Shown: positions 55,927 to 64,000 of the stretch, piece by piece | Position numbering within the stretch: position 1 is the first letter of the stretch | Layout of the letters: each line of letters begins with the position of its first letter | Assembly (NCBI GenBank): GCA_003971905.1 | Contig: RSEE01000015.1 | Location: 186,001 to 250,000, forward strand | Source of the DNA: Moniliella sp. 'wahieum' | Lineage: Eukaryota > Basidiomycota > Moniliellomycetes > Moniliellales > Moniliellaceae | Reading direction: 5' to 3' | DNA: 64,000 bases | Notes under the pieces: generated by a model | Database searches by the model: none | Told to the model about the DNA's origin: nothing | The model's input: only the letters and a program-made list of their open reading frames with translations | Position numbers and translations under genes: made by a program

Positions 55927-58322
55927 TTAGGCCCCCAGAAGGATCGGCGTTTCCTGCCCAGGGAGCCGATCCGCCTGTCCCTGGGCTGGCAGGGGGGTCG
56001 GAGCGGCCGACGCACCTGCCTGGTGGGATGGGCGCGGGATTGAATAGGTATCCACGTCCATAGGGGAAAGGACGGTGCGGGAAGACAAGGCCCGGGCTGC
56101 AGCAGAGGGGTCGACAGCCAACAAGGCAGACGAGGCCAAGTCCCATACCTGTACCACCGCATGTCGAGCAGGGTGGCCATCGACCCGGACGCTGAACAGG
56201 TAGGCTGCGCTGGGCGTCAGGGCCACCGCAGCGCAAGGTCGACCGGGCAGGATGCCGTACAGGCGCTGGAACATGCGATCCTGAGCGGCACGGTAGAGCG
56301 ATAGGCTTAAGTCGGTCGCGGCGGCCTGACCCTCGGCATCGGGGTTGAGGGTAAATTGGCGCACCTTGCCCTTGGGCCCAATGTCTTCCTTCACCGTCCC
56401 AGCCGCCATGGCGCGCAGAGCAGCCAAGGGAGCCGGTGCCAACCCCGATGGCGGCGAGATACCGAGCGCGACGCCCGTCGGGAGACCGAGGCAAACGAAG
56501 GACGCCGCGACAAGGGTTGCATCGAGGGGCGACGCTGCGTCATAGCTAGCGCCAGAGTTGAGGCTGCAGGGCCGGGAGTAGGGGGCGCAGTGGTACGCCC
56601 GGAGGGGGCAGGTGCCAAGGGAAGGGGCGTTGGTGCCGACGGAGGGGGGCAGGCCGAGATAGGCGCAAAGGGGACGGGACAGTTGGTCTTGGGTCCAAAG
56701 GGCCGCTTGGCCGCACTCATATCCAGCACGCGAACTTGGCTGGGACTGACAGCATTTTGATAGTCCACAAGCAGTGTGCGCCCGGTAGAGAGAAACGTAC
56801 AGCCCCCGGCCGTCGCACAGAGATAGCTGAGCGTGGCCTGCCCCAGGCCAGTGAGTTGGCACGCCACCAGACTCGTCATCAGTACCGAAATCCAGCATCG
56901 CCACCAAAGGCGGCGATGGCGCGGACGCTTCGGACCTGTCATCTTCTTCGTCCCCCTCTGCTTTATTAAGGGAACTGAAGAGGGAGGAACAGCCTCGAAT
57001 AATCAGAACCCCACGGCCAGTGGCGATCAAGATCGCATCGTTTGTGGCGTCACGAGCAAAGACAGTATCCAATGGGGTCATGCGACCGACAGGAGGACCT
57101 TGAACAATCCGTGCCTCTGGGGCCATCTCGGACGAGGCAGGGGGCGAATCGAAAACAGCTGCCCAAACGGTAGGGTCGGAACCAAGGAGCGAGCCAGAAG
57201 CAGTGGCTTCTCCAAGGGACCACACCAACTTGGCCGCCTCCCCTTGCTTCTGGGGACGACGGATGACAAAAAGATCATCCCAAGTAGCAGGCGGCCAACC
57301 TTGCCTACCAAAGGGGAGGAGAGTAGCAGAAAGGTAAATATACTGGTCGTCATAGTCAAACGACCGGGGCGTGAAGGTCCCCAGAGCAGGCGAGAGCGTG
57401 TCGGCAACGAGAATGGTATTGGTGCACTCCATGCTCTCCAGGTCCCATTCGACAAACGTTCGCCCCCCGGCCAAGATGGCAGCCGAAGTGGCATGTGTTT
57501 TCAGCATGTTGTGGTAGCTGTGTTCCAGCCCCTCGGGCATGGGAAGTTCCCCTATGTGTACAAAGTAGCCGCGTTGACCAGACGCATCGTGGGCACGGAA
57601 GACGTCGAGTTGGCACGTATCCAAGCCCCAGACATGAGAAGTGAGAATGAACTGATCACCATCCGAGTCAACAGAAGCGACGAGGGGGGAAGTGGGAGCC
57701 TGGTCTGCAGCGGCAGCCAGCGTGTCATTGTCCAGCTGCGCAGGAGGGGCGGGAGGCGGGGCACCCCAGAGAAGCTCTTGGGACTGGGTGTCTACGACCC
57801 AGGCGTCGCCTTGGACACCCGGCACCAACAGGGCCTGGTGGCGGGGTAAGGGAAGGATGTGGCGTTGGAGGCGGTTGCGAGCAATGCACTCACGAAACGT
57901 GGCAACAAGCTCCTCCGACGGGCCTCCAATGGTTGCATCGGAGGGCTGAGGGCCATAGAGCGAGACAACATGACGGACCGCCGGCAACGGAACAGGGACG
58001 CGGGCGTTGCGGGCAAGGCCAGTACCCCACTGGCGGGCTAGGGCGTGGCGGAGGGAAACGAGGGTGCGCCAAGAGCGAACAGAGGCAAAAGCACCGGTCT
58101 CGTCGTGCTCACGGATGCAGGCTTGGGGGCCTTGGGCGGGGGCGGACGGGGGGGGAGGAGGTGGTGGCGCTTGGCGATTTGGTACCAGACAGGCTCGGAC
58201 AGGGCAATGGCGTACCAGGCCTTGGAGACACGAGCAGCAACCGCCACGTCGGCGGGGGACAGCACACCGCAGGCGAACACGTCGCAGGCAACGTCAAAGG
58301 GGAGTGCGCTGAGCACGTCCAT
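55927..58322 (-). CDS. F-box protein with beta-propeller-like C-terminal region
   Basis: ATG 58322 (MDVLSALPFDVACDVFACGV). The N-terminal F-box is clear: LPFDVACDVFACGVLSPADV, AAVARVSKAWYAIALS, EPVWYQIAKRH. It should bind Skp1 and present a substrate to an SCF ligase. The remaining 700 residues are strand-rich with propeller-like phrases (LLWGAPPPAP..., FILTSHVWGLDTCQL, DDQYIYLSATLLPF, AVVQVWDLASSALLAVDPS), the last close to a WD repeat. A possible VIRRP and acidic insert lie in the middle. One frame break near 58045. The substrate cannot be predicted. No good match to a named fungal F-box protein is recognised. Confidence 0.75.
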
Positions 58323-58473
58323 GGGTCTTGCGAGTGGCGCCGAGAGGCGATGCGGGAGAAAGCAGAGGGAGGGATGTGGACGAGAAAAAGGAAATGTCGA
58401 GAGGCTTGGGGCGCTCTTTTCTTTTATTGCCACCGCAGCCCCGTTGCGCCCAGATTGGGCCGAATTGGGGGAT

Positions 58474-58529
58474 GATCGATGATCGATGATGCATGATGCG
58501 TGATGTATGATGTATGATGTGTGATGCAT
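58474..58529. repeat. Eight-unit degenerate heptamer array GAT(C/G)NNT
   Basis: Units in order: GATCGAT, GATCGAT, GATGCAT, GATGCGT, GATGTAT, GATGTAT, GATGTGT, GATGCAT. Period is exactly 7 bp over 56 bp while bases 4-6 vary. It lies 150-210 bp upstream of the F-box gene ATG. Confidence 0.95.
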
Positions 58530-59042
58530 GATGGGCCCGGCGCTGCCCGGCCTCACCCGACCAGATAACCGGCGGGTGCTGGCTGGCGTCAGTGGGCCAG
58601 TGCCGCTGCATCCACCAACATAAACGCCGAAGCGTGGGCGTGCGTGCGTGGGGCCAGGGCGCAGCAGCCGAGGAGCCGAGGAGCCCCGCCTGGGCCTGTT
58701 CTTGATTCCACACGGTCGCTGGCCCGTCGCAGGCCGCAGCTGGCCCACTGTGGCATCTTCCGCCCGCCGGTCCCAGCCACTGACCAGCCCCCACGCACAG
58801 GTCACCGGTCACACCAGTGCGCTCTAGTGCCCCACCACCGCGCCACCCTCCCCGCCCTTTGGTGCGGCTGAACCCGGCTGAATAGCAGGCCTGAGCGCCT
58901 GAACTGCTGAGCCTCAGCCGCACCGTCCTCCCTCAGTGCCTCAGCGCCTCAGCTGCAGGCTGCACTGGCTCACCGGTCCCAGCCTCGAGCACACAGCGCT
59001 AGCACAGTGCCCCTCCTGCCACGCCACCCGGCAGTCCACCAT

Positions 59043-59056
59043 GCATCATGCATCAT
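59043..59056. repeat. Heptamer pair (GCATCAT)2
   Basis: Two exact copies followed by GCATCGC. Confidence 0.88.
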
Positions 59057-59973
59057 GCATCGCCTGCATCAGCATCACGTGGCAACGCAGTGCTCCATCC
59101 GAGTGCTGTCGGTGTTCCCCGCATGTGGGCGGGCGGAATGAGACAAGCTGCGGAGATTATCCATAGCATCGATCATCGATTACTTGATTCTTGCTGGGTC
59201 GCCGGTCGTGTGACACATGTGGCGGGTGGTGGCATGCATGACATGCGACGGTCACGTACAGTGGCTATTCCTTGCCCGCTGTCTCCTTTTGCGCTGAGGA
59301 TCTTGCAGAGTCGGTTGGCCATCATCCAATTCCCCATGCACCCATGCTTCCGATTGCACGCAGACGCTGGGGGCGCTTGTCCTGATCAATCTTGACTCTC
59401 CAACAGTCATCCGGCCCCCACAGCCCCTATGAGCTCTTCGTACCGCTGCAACGACTTGACATCTCCTTCATCAGGCCTCAGCGCCTCAGAAGGCCTCACT
59501 TGAGGCCTTAGTAGTTCTTCTCAGATCTCACTAGTATTAGTCCCTAGTCGTAATAGGTATAAGAGAGAGGGAGAGAGGCTGCGAACCTCTGTCGTGGCGT
59601 ATCAATTTAGAGCCCCCACCACCCATCAGAGGCTATACCTTCGGGGAGAGAGGCAGCAGCCCTGCGGTGTGCCGAAGCCAAAGTCCCCTTATCTGCCGTT
59701 ATATACTCACCTATATGGAATCTCATATCAGCGGGAAAGGGGAGAAAGATCAAACATATAGGTATTTTGTTTTTTTCATGGAGAGGAGAGTGTGTAGCAG
59801 AATGCACCCCCCTCATGTTGGTCCTGATGTGAATGGTCTTCAATCACGAGGCCTGAGAAGGGCTGAAGTTTGTGGGGGGGGGACAATCGAAGCAAAATCA
59901 GGACGGAATCAGACAGGGAGAAGTATGGAGATATCAGAGGCGACGAGACCGGTGGTGTTACAACCCGTTTTTC

Positions 59974-61764
59974 TTAACGGTTCAATCGGCCGCGTCGCCA
60001 GATCAGGGCAGAAGCCAAGATGCAAGCCATAACCGAGCCCCAAGCAGTGACAACGAATGTAGACCGGTAACACTCTGCTCCTTGGAGGCAAACGTCCGAG
60101 CCCGGGGATTGACGCGCATGTTGATCGTACACCCGACCAACACAGCAGATTAAACACATTTCCCGCCACAACCGGTGAGATTTGCAACACCCCCAATTGC
60201 CGCTGAAATGGGCCAGGCCAAAGAATTCGAGCACGAGAGAAGGGCAAAGACCAAACAAGGTGCCATACATCAGCCCCGTCACGCTGCTTAGCATCAGCAG
60301 CATCGGCACCGTCGTGACAACCCCCCGGACGGCTGCAAAGACTTGAGATGTCACTGCCAAGCAGCACACCACAATCAACAACCACACCCGAACGACCCCC
60401 TGACCATGCGCCATGCTGACGGCCCAGTCGGCCAGCACCCCAATCGCAATCCGTCCGACTGCATTGCCAATGGAGATGGCACTGACTTGCTGTGCTTGGA
60501 GGCGGTGTACCTCGGCTTCGCGGCGCGCCCGCTTTTTCCCCTTTTTGAAGAGATGTACGCCTGTCAGAGCCATCACATCTGAAGGTTCCTCCATCAACGA
60601 GATTGTTCCTTCGTTCCCTCCCATCCATGCCTTGGGACGTTTGAGTTCCGACCAAAACAGCGTACGCGTAATGGTTCCCACATTGTTGATCAGCATTAAA
60701 CCAGCTCCGGATAAGAGGGCCATGACAACAAAGAGTAGGATGAAATCCGACTCCAAGAACAGGCGCCAGCCCGATACGGCTGTGCTTGGTTCGGTCTCCG
60801 GATCGTGATGGGCCGTATTGGTGGGAGCCGCTGAATCCATCGTGCCGTAACTTCCTGCGACTTCCATATCGCCAGCAGGCAGGATGGCGTGGTCCTGTCT
60901 CGCCTCTTCGCTAGGAGGATGAGGTGCAGCTGAAACACCCTCCGACCAAGGCAGGGCGCTCATCTCCGATGTGGTGCGTGCGCGGAGGCGAGGCTGATCC
61001 TGATCAGAGCTGTGGGCAACATCGTGCATCGGTCCTTGTTCTACCCCCTCCTGGGAGTTGGAAGGCGGGGTGGCACGAGGGTCTTGATCCGGAGGGTGGA
61101 TACGGACGATGAAGATGCCCGCGAGAAAAGTGAAAAAGGAAATGAGGGCCATGGCGCGTAGGTAGGCACGAGCGCTCTCGGAAAAGAAGGCAGAACTTAG
61201 GGCCGAGTAGAACGCAGCACTCAACCCGAATCCAGCCAACACAATCCCGGTCGCTGTGCCCCGCCGGTTGCCACCCCAAGACTTGGCCTGGACGTTCAAG
61301 CTCGCAGCCAGGGCTCCCGAGTTGCCCAAACCGGTAGAGCAGGAAAACAAGACGGGACCGACAACTTGCCAAGCTCCCACTTGTGGAGAGGGCTCAGCCA
61401 GGGCGATCCCCATGTATGCTTTCGACAGCCGCCCCGGAGCATAGAAGGACAGACCACCGTACCCAAGCGCGACGAGACCCGAAGCGACGAAGAGGGCACC
61501 CGACGGACCGTGCTTGTCAATCCACGTACCCCAAATCGGGCCAGAGAGGTACACGCCCATGTTGCCTGCTAGGCCGATCAGATTGATTTGGGTTGAGGTG
61601 AGGTGCAGGGCCGCTTGAAGTTGGGGGGCGAACGTCGAAAAGGCGTAGTTGCTCCCGGCACTCAGTGCTACGATCGCACCACCCACCAAGGCCGCCAAGC
61701 GGGCCCACTGGTGATTGGCCGGCCGCATCACCTGTACCGTCAATGAACGAGCAAGAGCAGGCAT
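59974..61764 (-). CDS. MCH1-like major facilitator (nodulin-like domain) transporter
   Basis: ATG 61764 (MPALARSLTVQVMRPANHQW). Twelve membrane helices, starting ARLAALVGGAIVALSAGSNY, AFSTFAPQLQAALHLTSTQI and NLIGLAGNMGVYLSGPIWG, the nodulin-like start of Mch1 proteins. The central hydrophilic loop (about residues 250-350) is long and Asp/Glu/Ser-rich. The second half has SAISIGNAVGRIAIGVLADW and a C-terminal helix ending LIWRRGRLNR. Mch1 resembles monocarboxylate carriers but yeast Mch1 shows no such transport; it sits in the vacuole membrane. The frame shifts one way at a G run (60190-60194) and back about 45 bases later (near 60148), so only the short part between is altered. The substrate is unknown. 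Confidence 0.85.
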   Translation of the reverse strand: MPALARSLTVQVMRPANHQWARLAALVGGAIVALSAGSNYAFSTFAPQLQAALHLTSTQINLIGLAGNMGVYLSGPIWGTWIDKHGPSGALFVASGLVALGYGGLSFYAPGRLSKAYMGIALAEPSPQVGAWQVVGPVLFSCSTGLGNSGALAASLNVQAKSWGGNRRGTATGIVLAGFGLSAAFYSALSSAFFSESARAYLRAMALISFFTFLAGIFIVRIHPPDQDPRATPPSNSQEGVEQGPMHDVAHSSDQDQPRLRARTTSEMSALPWSEGVSAAPHPPSEEARQDHAILPAGDMEVAGSYGTMDSAAPTNTAHHDPETEPSTAVSGWRLFLESDFILLFVVMALLSGAGLMLINNVGTITRTLFWSELKRPKAWMGGNEGTISLMEEPSDVMALTGVHLFKKGKKRARREAEVHRLQAQQVSAISIGNAVGRIAIGVLADWAVSMAHGQGVVRVWLLIVVCCLAVTSQVFAAVRGVVTTVPMLLMLSSVTGLMYGTLFGLCPSLVLEFFGLAHFSGNWGCCKSHRLWREMCLICCVGRVYDQHARQSPGSDVCLQGAECYRSTFVVTAWGSVMACILASALIWRRGRLNR

Positions 61765-62146
61765 ATTCTCGGTTGCGGGGTTCAAAGGTGGTGTGGGTAC
61801 TGTAGGTCCGGAGCGGGGAACCAAGAGAGAAAAGGACGGTAGGGAGACGCATTGTGTGTGTGTACTAATATATAGGTACGGTTCGTTATTAGGTTCGTTA
61901 TTAAACGCTGGGAATATTTACCTGCTGCCACATGAGGCTGAGTGATGCCGCTCCGCCACATCCCACGCGATCTTGAACTGTGGAGTTGGCTATGACATTA
62001 TCGTGACCCCACACCAGGAACGATACTGTTAATGCAATGCGCCAGTAATGCACCAGTCTAGATGCTTACGGATCGAGTGTTACGTTTAGGCTGAGTACCG
62101 AACCCCAAAGCCGGCAAAGGAAGTGGATCAAGGGGCGCCGCATGGC
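61765..62146. other. MFS promoter region and OTU 3' flank
   Basis: No gene. A 12-mer GTTCGTTATTAG is repeated at 61881-61904. Confidence 0.5.
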
Positions 62147-63178
62147 TTACGCAGGCTGATGAGGGCGTAGAGAATTGTAGTGCTCTCCTAGGCCGTAGGC
62201 GGAGCGGTAGTAGGCAATGTAAGCGGGTGGAGAGCTAAACTCTTCCCCAATCTTGAGAGGGGTTGTCTCAGCCTGTACAACGACCATGGGCGTTTGATAG
62301 GCCCGGGACAATGCGAGGATTTCCAACTGACCACCCCACACAGCCGAGTTTTCCACCGCATCGCAGTAGGCTTGGAAAAACTTGGCCGGATCAGTACTAA
62401 TACTAGCGTCGGTAAGACCCGCCAACTTCTCATTTGGATCGATAAAGGGCAAGTACGAATCAGGATCGGCCCGCATGGTGGCAGCAGCGGCCTTGCGGTG
62501 TCCTTGTAGGTCAAGTCAGGGTTCCGGCCAGCCTTGGCAGAGTCCGCTTTGGCTAGCGCGTTGAGCTGGTCGGCGACCGCGGCGTAAAGACAATGCCCAT
62601 CGGCTGGATCTCAATCATGTCCACATTGAGATTCTTGCACTTCCATTCCATCTCCTTCCATTCCCGTTCGGCAGGGTCCATGCCGTTCTTGGCGCGCAGG
62701 TCGGCCACCTCCTTCTCGGCAGCAGCACGGGTCGCCGCCTCCTGCGCCGCACGCTTTTCCAGTCGTTGCTTGGCCTTGGACTTTTTCTTTCCGCTTGGAG
62801 CGCCATGGGAATCTTGCTCACCTTCTACAGCCCCAGTTGGATTGGCCTCTTCGGTGGGAGCAGAGTAATAGGAGGAGAGAAGTAGGTTGGGTAGGCTCCT
62901 GGATGGATCGAACACACGTGAAAGCAAACAAGGTAAGCGGACTGGCAGGGCTGAAGCGGGAGCTGGAAAAGAGGGTGGACGTGATAACGTACCTGGGGAG
63001 GGACGGATGCTGCCCCCTCTGGCTTGTCCTCCTGCGGTTGGGGCTGCGTCTTGCCAGCGTCTAGGGCCGCCAGGAGCTCGTCGGCCAGGTCGAAGCCGGC
63101 GTCCCCGTCCATGTCGGGCAGAGGCGGCAGCTCCTCCTTCTTGGCCTGGCTGGCTTTTTTCTTCCCTTTCTTGGCCAT
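62147..63178 (-). CDS. OTU-domain deubiquitinase, OTUD6/Otu2-like
   Basis: ATG 63178 (MAKKGKKKASQAKKEELPPL). A Lys-rich N-terminus and a charged helix (KQRLEKRAAQEAATRAAAEK) lead to the OTU domain: IQPDGHCLYAAVADQLNAL with the catalytic Cys after DGH, then AGLTDASIST-DPAKFFQAYC, WGGQLEILALSRAYQTPMVV and the catalytic His in YRSAYGLGEHYNSLRP. This is the arrangement of OTUD6B/yeast Otu2, linked to ribosomes and translation initiation. A donor GTACGT at 62992 starts an intron of about 90 nt ending near 62912. One-base losses at about 62602 (inside the DGHC motif) and 62497 break the frame; restoring C in each CC run heals both. About 310 residues, as in the family. Confidence 0.88.
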
Positions 63179-63799
63179 GCTGCACAAAACAAGGAGGCGG
63201 GGCGGGGGGGGGAGGCAATGCGTGCACAGCAGGCCGAATGGCGGGAGGAGAGCTTCTCAATCTGGTGGCCAGTGCTGTTCACCCAGAGGAGCGCGTCTTG
63301 GGAGCACGCACGCTGCTTTGTGCGGCCGCAGAGGCAGGGCCATTTAGAATGCGGGAGTTCGGACGGCAGTTGCAATTTCAATGCGGCCAAGCCAGGTGTC
63401 CTTGTTCCGCGCCTCAGCCATGGGATGTGGATCGATGATCGCAGCGCGGGTGTCCGTTCCGCTCGGGCAGACGCAAACTGCGTGGCTGAGCTCAGCTGCA
63501 GTTCGGCGTTCGGCGTTAAAGCTTCGGACGTAGGGTTGTGCTCGGGCGTGCGCTGGCAGGCCGGGCGGGTTTGGGCCACAAGCGCACAGGCGCGCGTCAC
63601 GCGTCGTACACGTCATGATGCGCGTGTCAGCACGGAGCCCGTCGGCCGCCCGGGGATGGTGATGCAGATGCAGGCCGTCATCGTCATCCGCCATGACGAC
63701 ACCACGCCAGCGTGTCGCCTGCACGTGACGCCTCTTCTCGCCTCGCCTCCTCGCGCCACAGGCACCGGCGAGCGTTCGGCGACGCTGCTGCCTCCATCC
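63179..63799. promoter_or_regulatory. Divergent promoter between OTU gene and the last gene
   Basis: 621 bp between divergent ATGs. No open frame with sense. CGTCACGCGTCG and other CG-rich palindromes near 63595-63605; no specific factor site is assigned. Confidence 0.4.
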
Positions 63800-64000
63800 A
63801 TGTCTGCCTCCGCTGCTCCTGCGGGCAAGCGCGACGGCCTTGCTGCCGCCAGCAAGGACCAGGCCCAGGCAAAGGCAAGGCCACCGCCACCGCCACCGCC
63901 AAGGCCTCCGCCAAGACAGAGATCGCCCCCAAGTTTGCCGACTATGGCTCGGGGGACATGAGCAAGCGCATCGGCCGCGCCAAGGCTGCTGCTGACCTGG
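63800..64000 (+). CDS. 5' end of an unrecognised gene (cut by window)
   Basis: ATG 63800 (MSASAAPAGKRDGLAAASKD). Ala/Lys/Thr-rich start continuing, after a one-base loss near 63870, as KASAKTEIAPKFADYGSGDM and SKRIGRAKAAADL to the window edge. The low-acid, Lys/Ala-rich start resembles many ribosomal or nuclear protein N-termini but also unstructured leaders. Too little is present to name a family. Confidence 0.45.

Larger units (their letters stand above)
58323..59973. other. Intergenic with a long heptamer array
   Basis: F-box gene promoter plus MFS gene 3' flank. Contains the GATNNNT array (58474-58529), GCATCAT repeats (59043-59056) and GCCTCAGC 8-mers (58930-58950, 59480-59500). No gene seen. 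Confidence 0.5.

Noticed and set aside
2812-59056. Heptamer runs as telomeric or subtelomeric repeats
   Set aside because: None matches TTAGGG or a regular telomere unit; they are dispersed, short and of many sequences among housekeeping genes.
1661-63178. Treating the frame-broken genes as pseudogenes or as programmed frameshifting
   Set aside because: Breaks hit essential genes (NDUFS3, ribosomal P2, SEC22), sit at different contexts, mostly in short G/C runs, and lack slippery-site plus stimulator patterns. Sequence error explains them better.

Overview
The window is nuclear DNA of a filamentous or yeast-like fungus, most likely a basidiomycete. The evidence is short GT-AG introns of about 55-150 nt, often with a GTACGT or GTATGT donor, one near-perfect TACTAAC branch site in SEC22, a tRNA-Thr with a 15-nt intron after the anticodon loop, and a typical fungal gene set (USO1, SEC22, TVP38, VMS1, sedolisin, CipC, GH79, MCH1-like MFS). 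Placement in Ustilaginomycotina is only a guess. Both ends of the window cut through genes.

Layout. 0-3 kb: a Pmp3-type membrane protein (cut by the left edge) and an extended-SDR oxidoreductase. 3.9-5.8 kb: a secreted GH79 glucuronidase whose 3' end is replaced in frame by the C-terminal part of a non-LTR retroelement protein. 7-12 kb: two Golgi genes on the minus strand, USO1/p115 and a TVP38-type protein. 13-15 kb: a secreted S53 peptidase. 18-21.6 kb: an unrecognised Ser/Pro-rich protein with long internal repeats. 22-29.4 kb: tRNA-Thr(AGU), a HIT protein, a SANT/telobox protein, complex I subunit NDUFS3, SEC22 and a putative mitochondrial protein. 29.4-34.8 kb: a gene-poor, repeat-marked stretch. 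34.8-42.1 kb: a divergent forkhead protein, CipC, ribosomal protein uS10 (S20) and a FYVE+RING protein. 43.7-51.5 kb: a retroelement tail, a PEX30-like peroxin, ribosomal P2, a LEA-2-domain membrane protein and glyoxalase I. 52.7-64 kb: VMS1/ANKZF1, an F-box protein, an MCH1-like transporter, an OTUD6-like deubiquitinase and the 5' end of an unknown gene.

Functionally this is mostly housekeeping: ER-Golgi traffic (USO1, SEC22, TVP38), protein quality control and ubiquitin (VMS1, F-box, RING, OTU), translation (P2, S20), mitochondria (NDUFS3) and methylglyoxal detoxification. No biosynthetic cluster or defence island is visible.

Two points dominate interpretation. First, almost every conserved gene is broken by one-base frame shifts, mainly where a short G or C run looks one base too short; these look like sequencing or assembly errors, so spans below are given across the breaks. 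Second, intergenic DNA is full of short tandem runs of many different sequences that nearly always share a 7-bp unit length. This shared period is the most unusual structural signal here.
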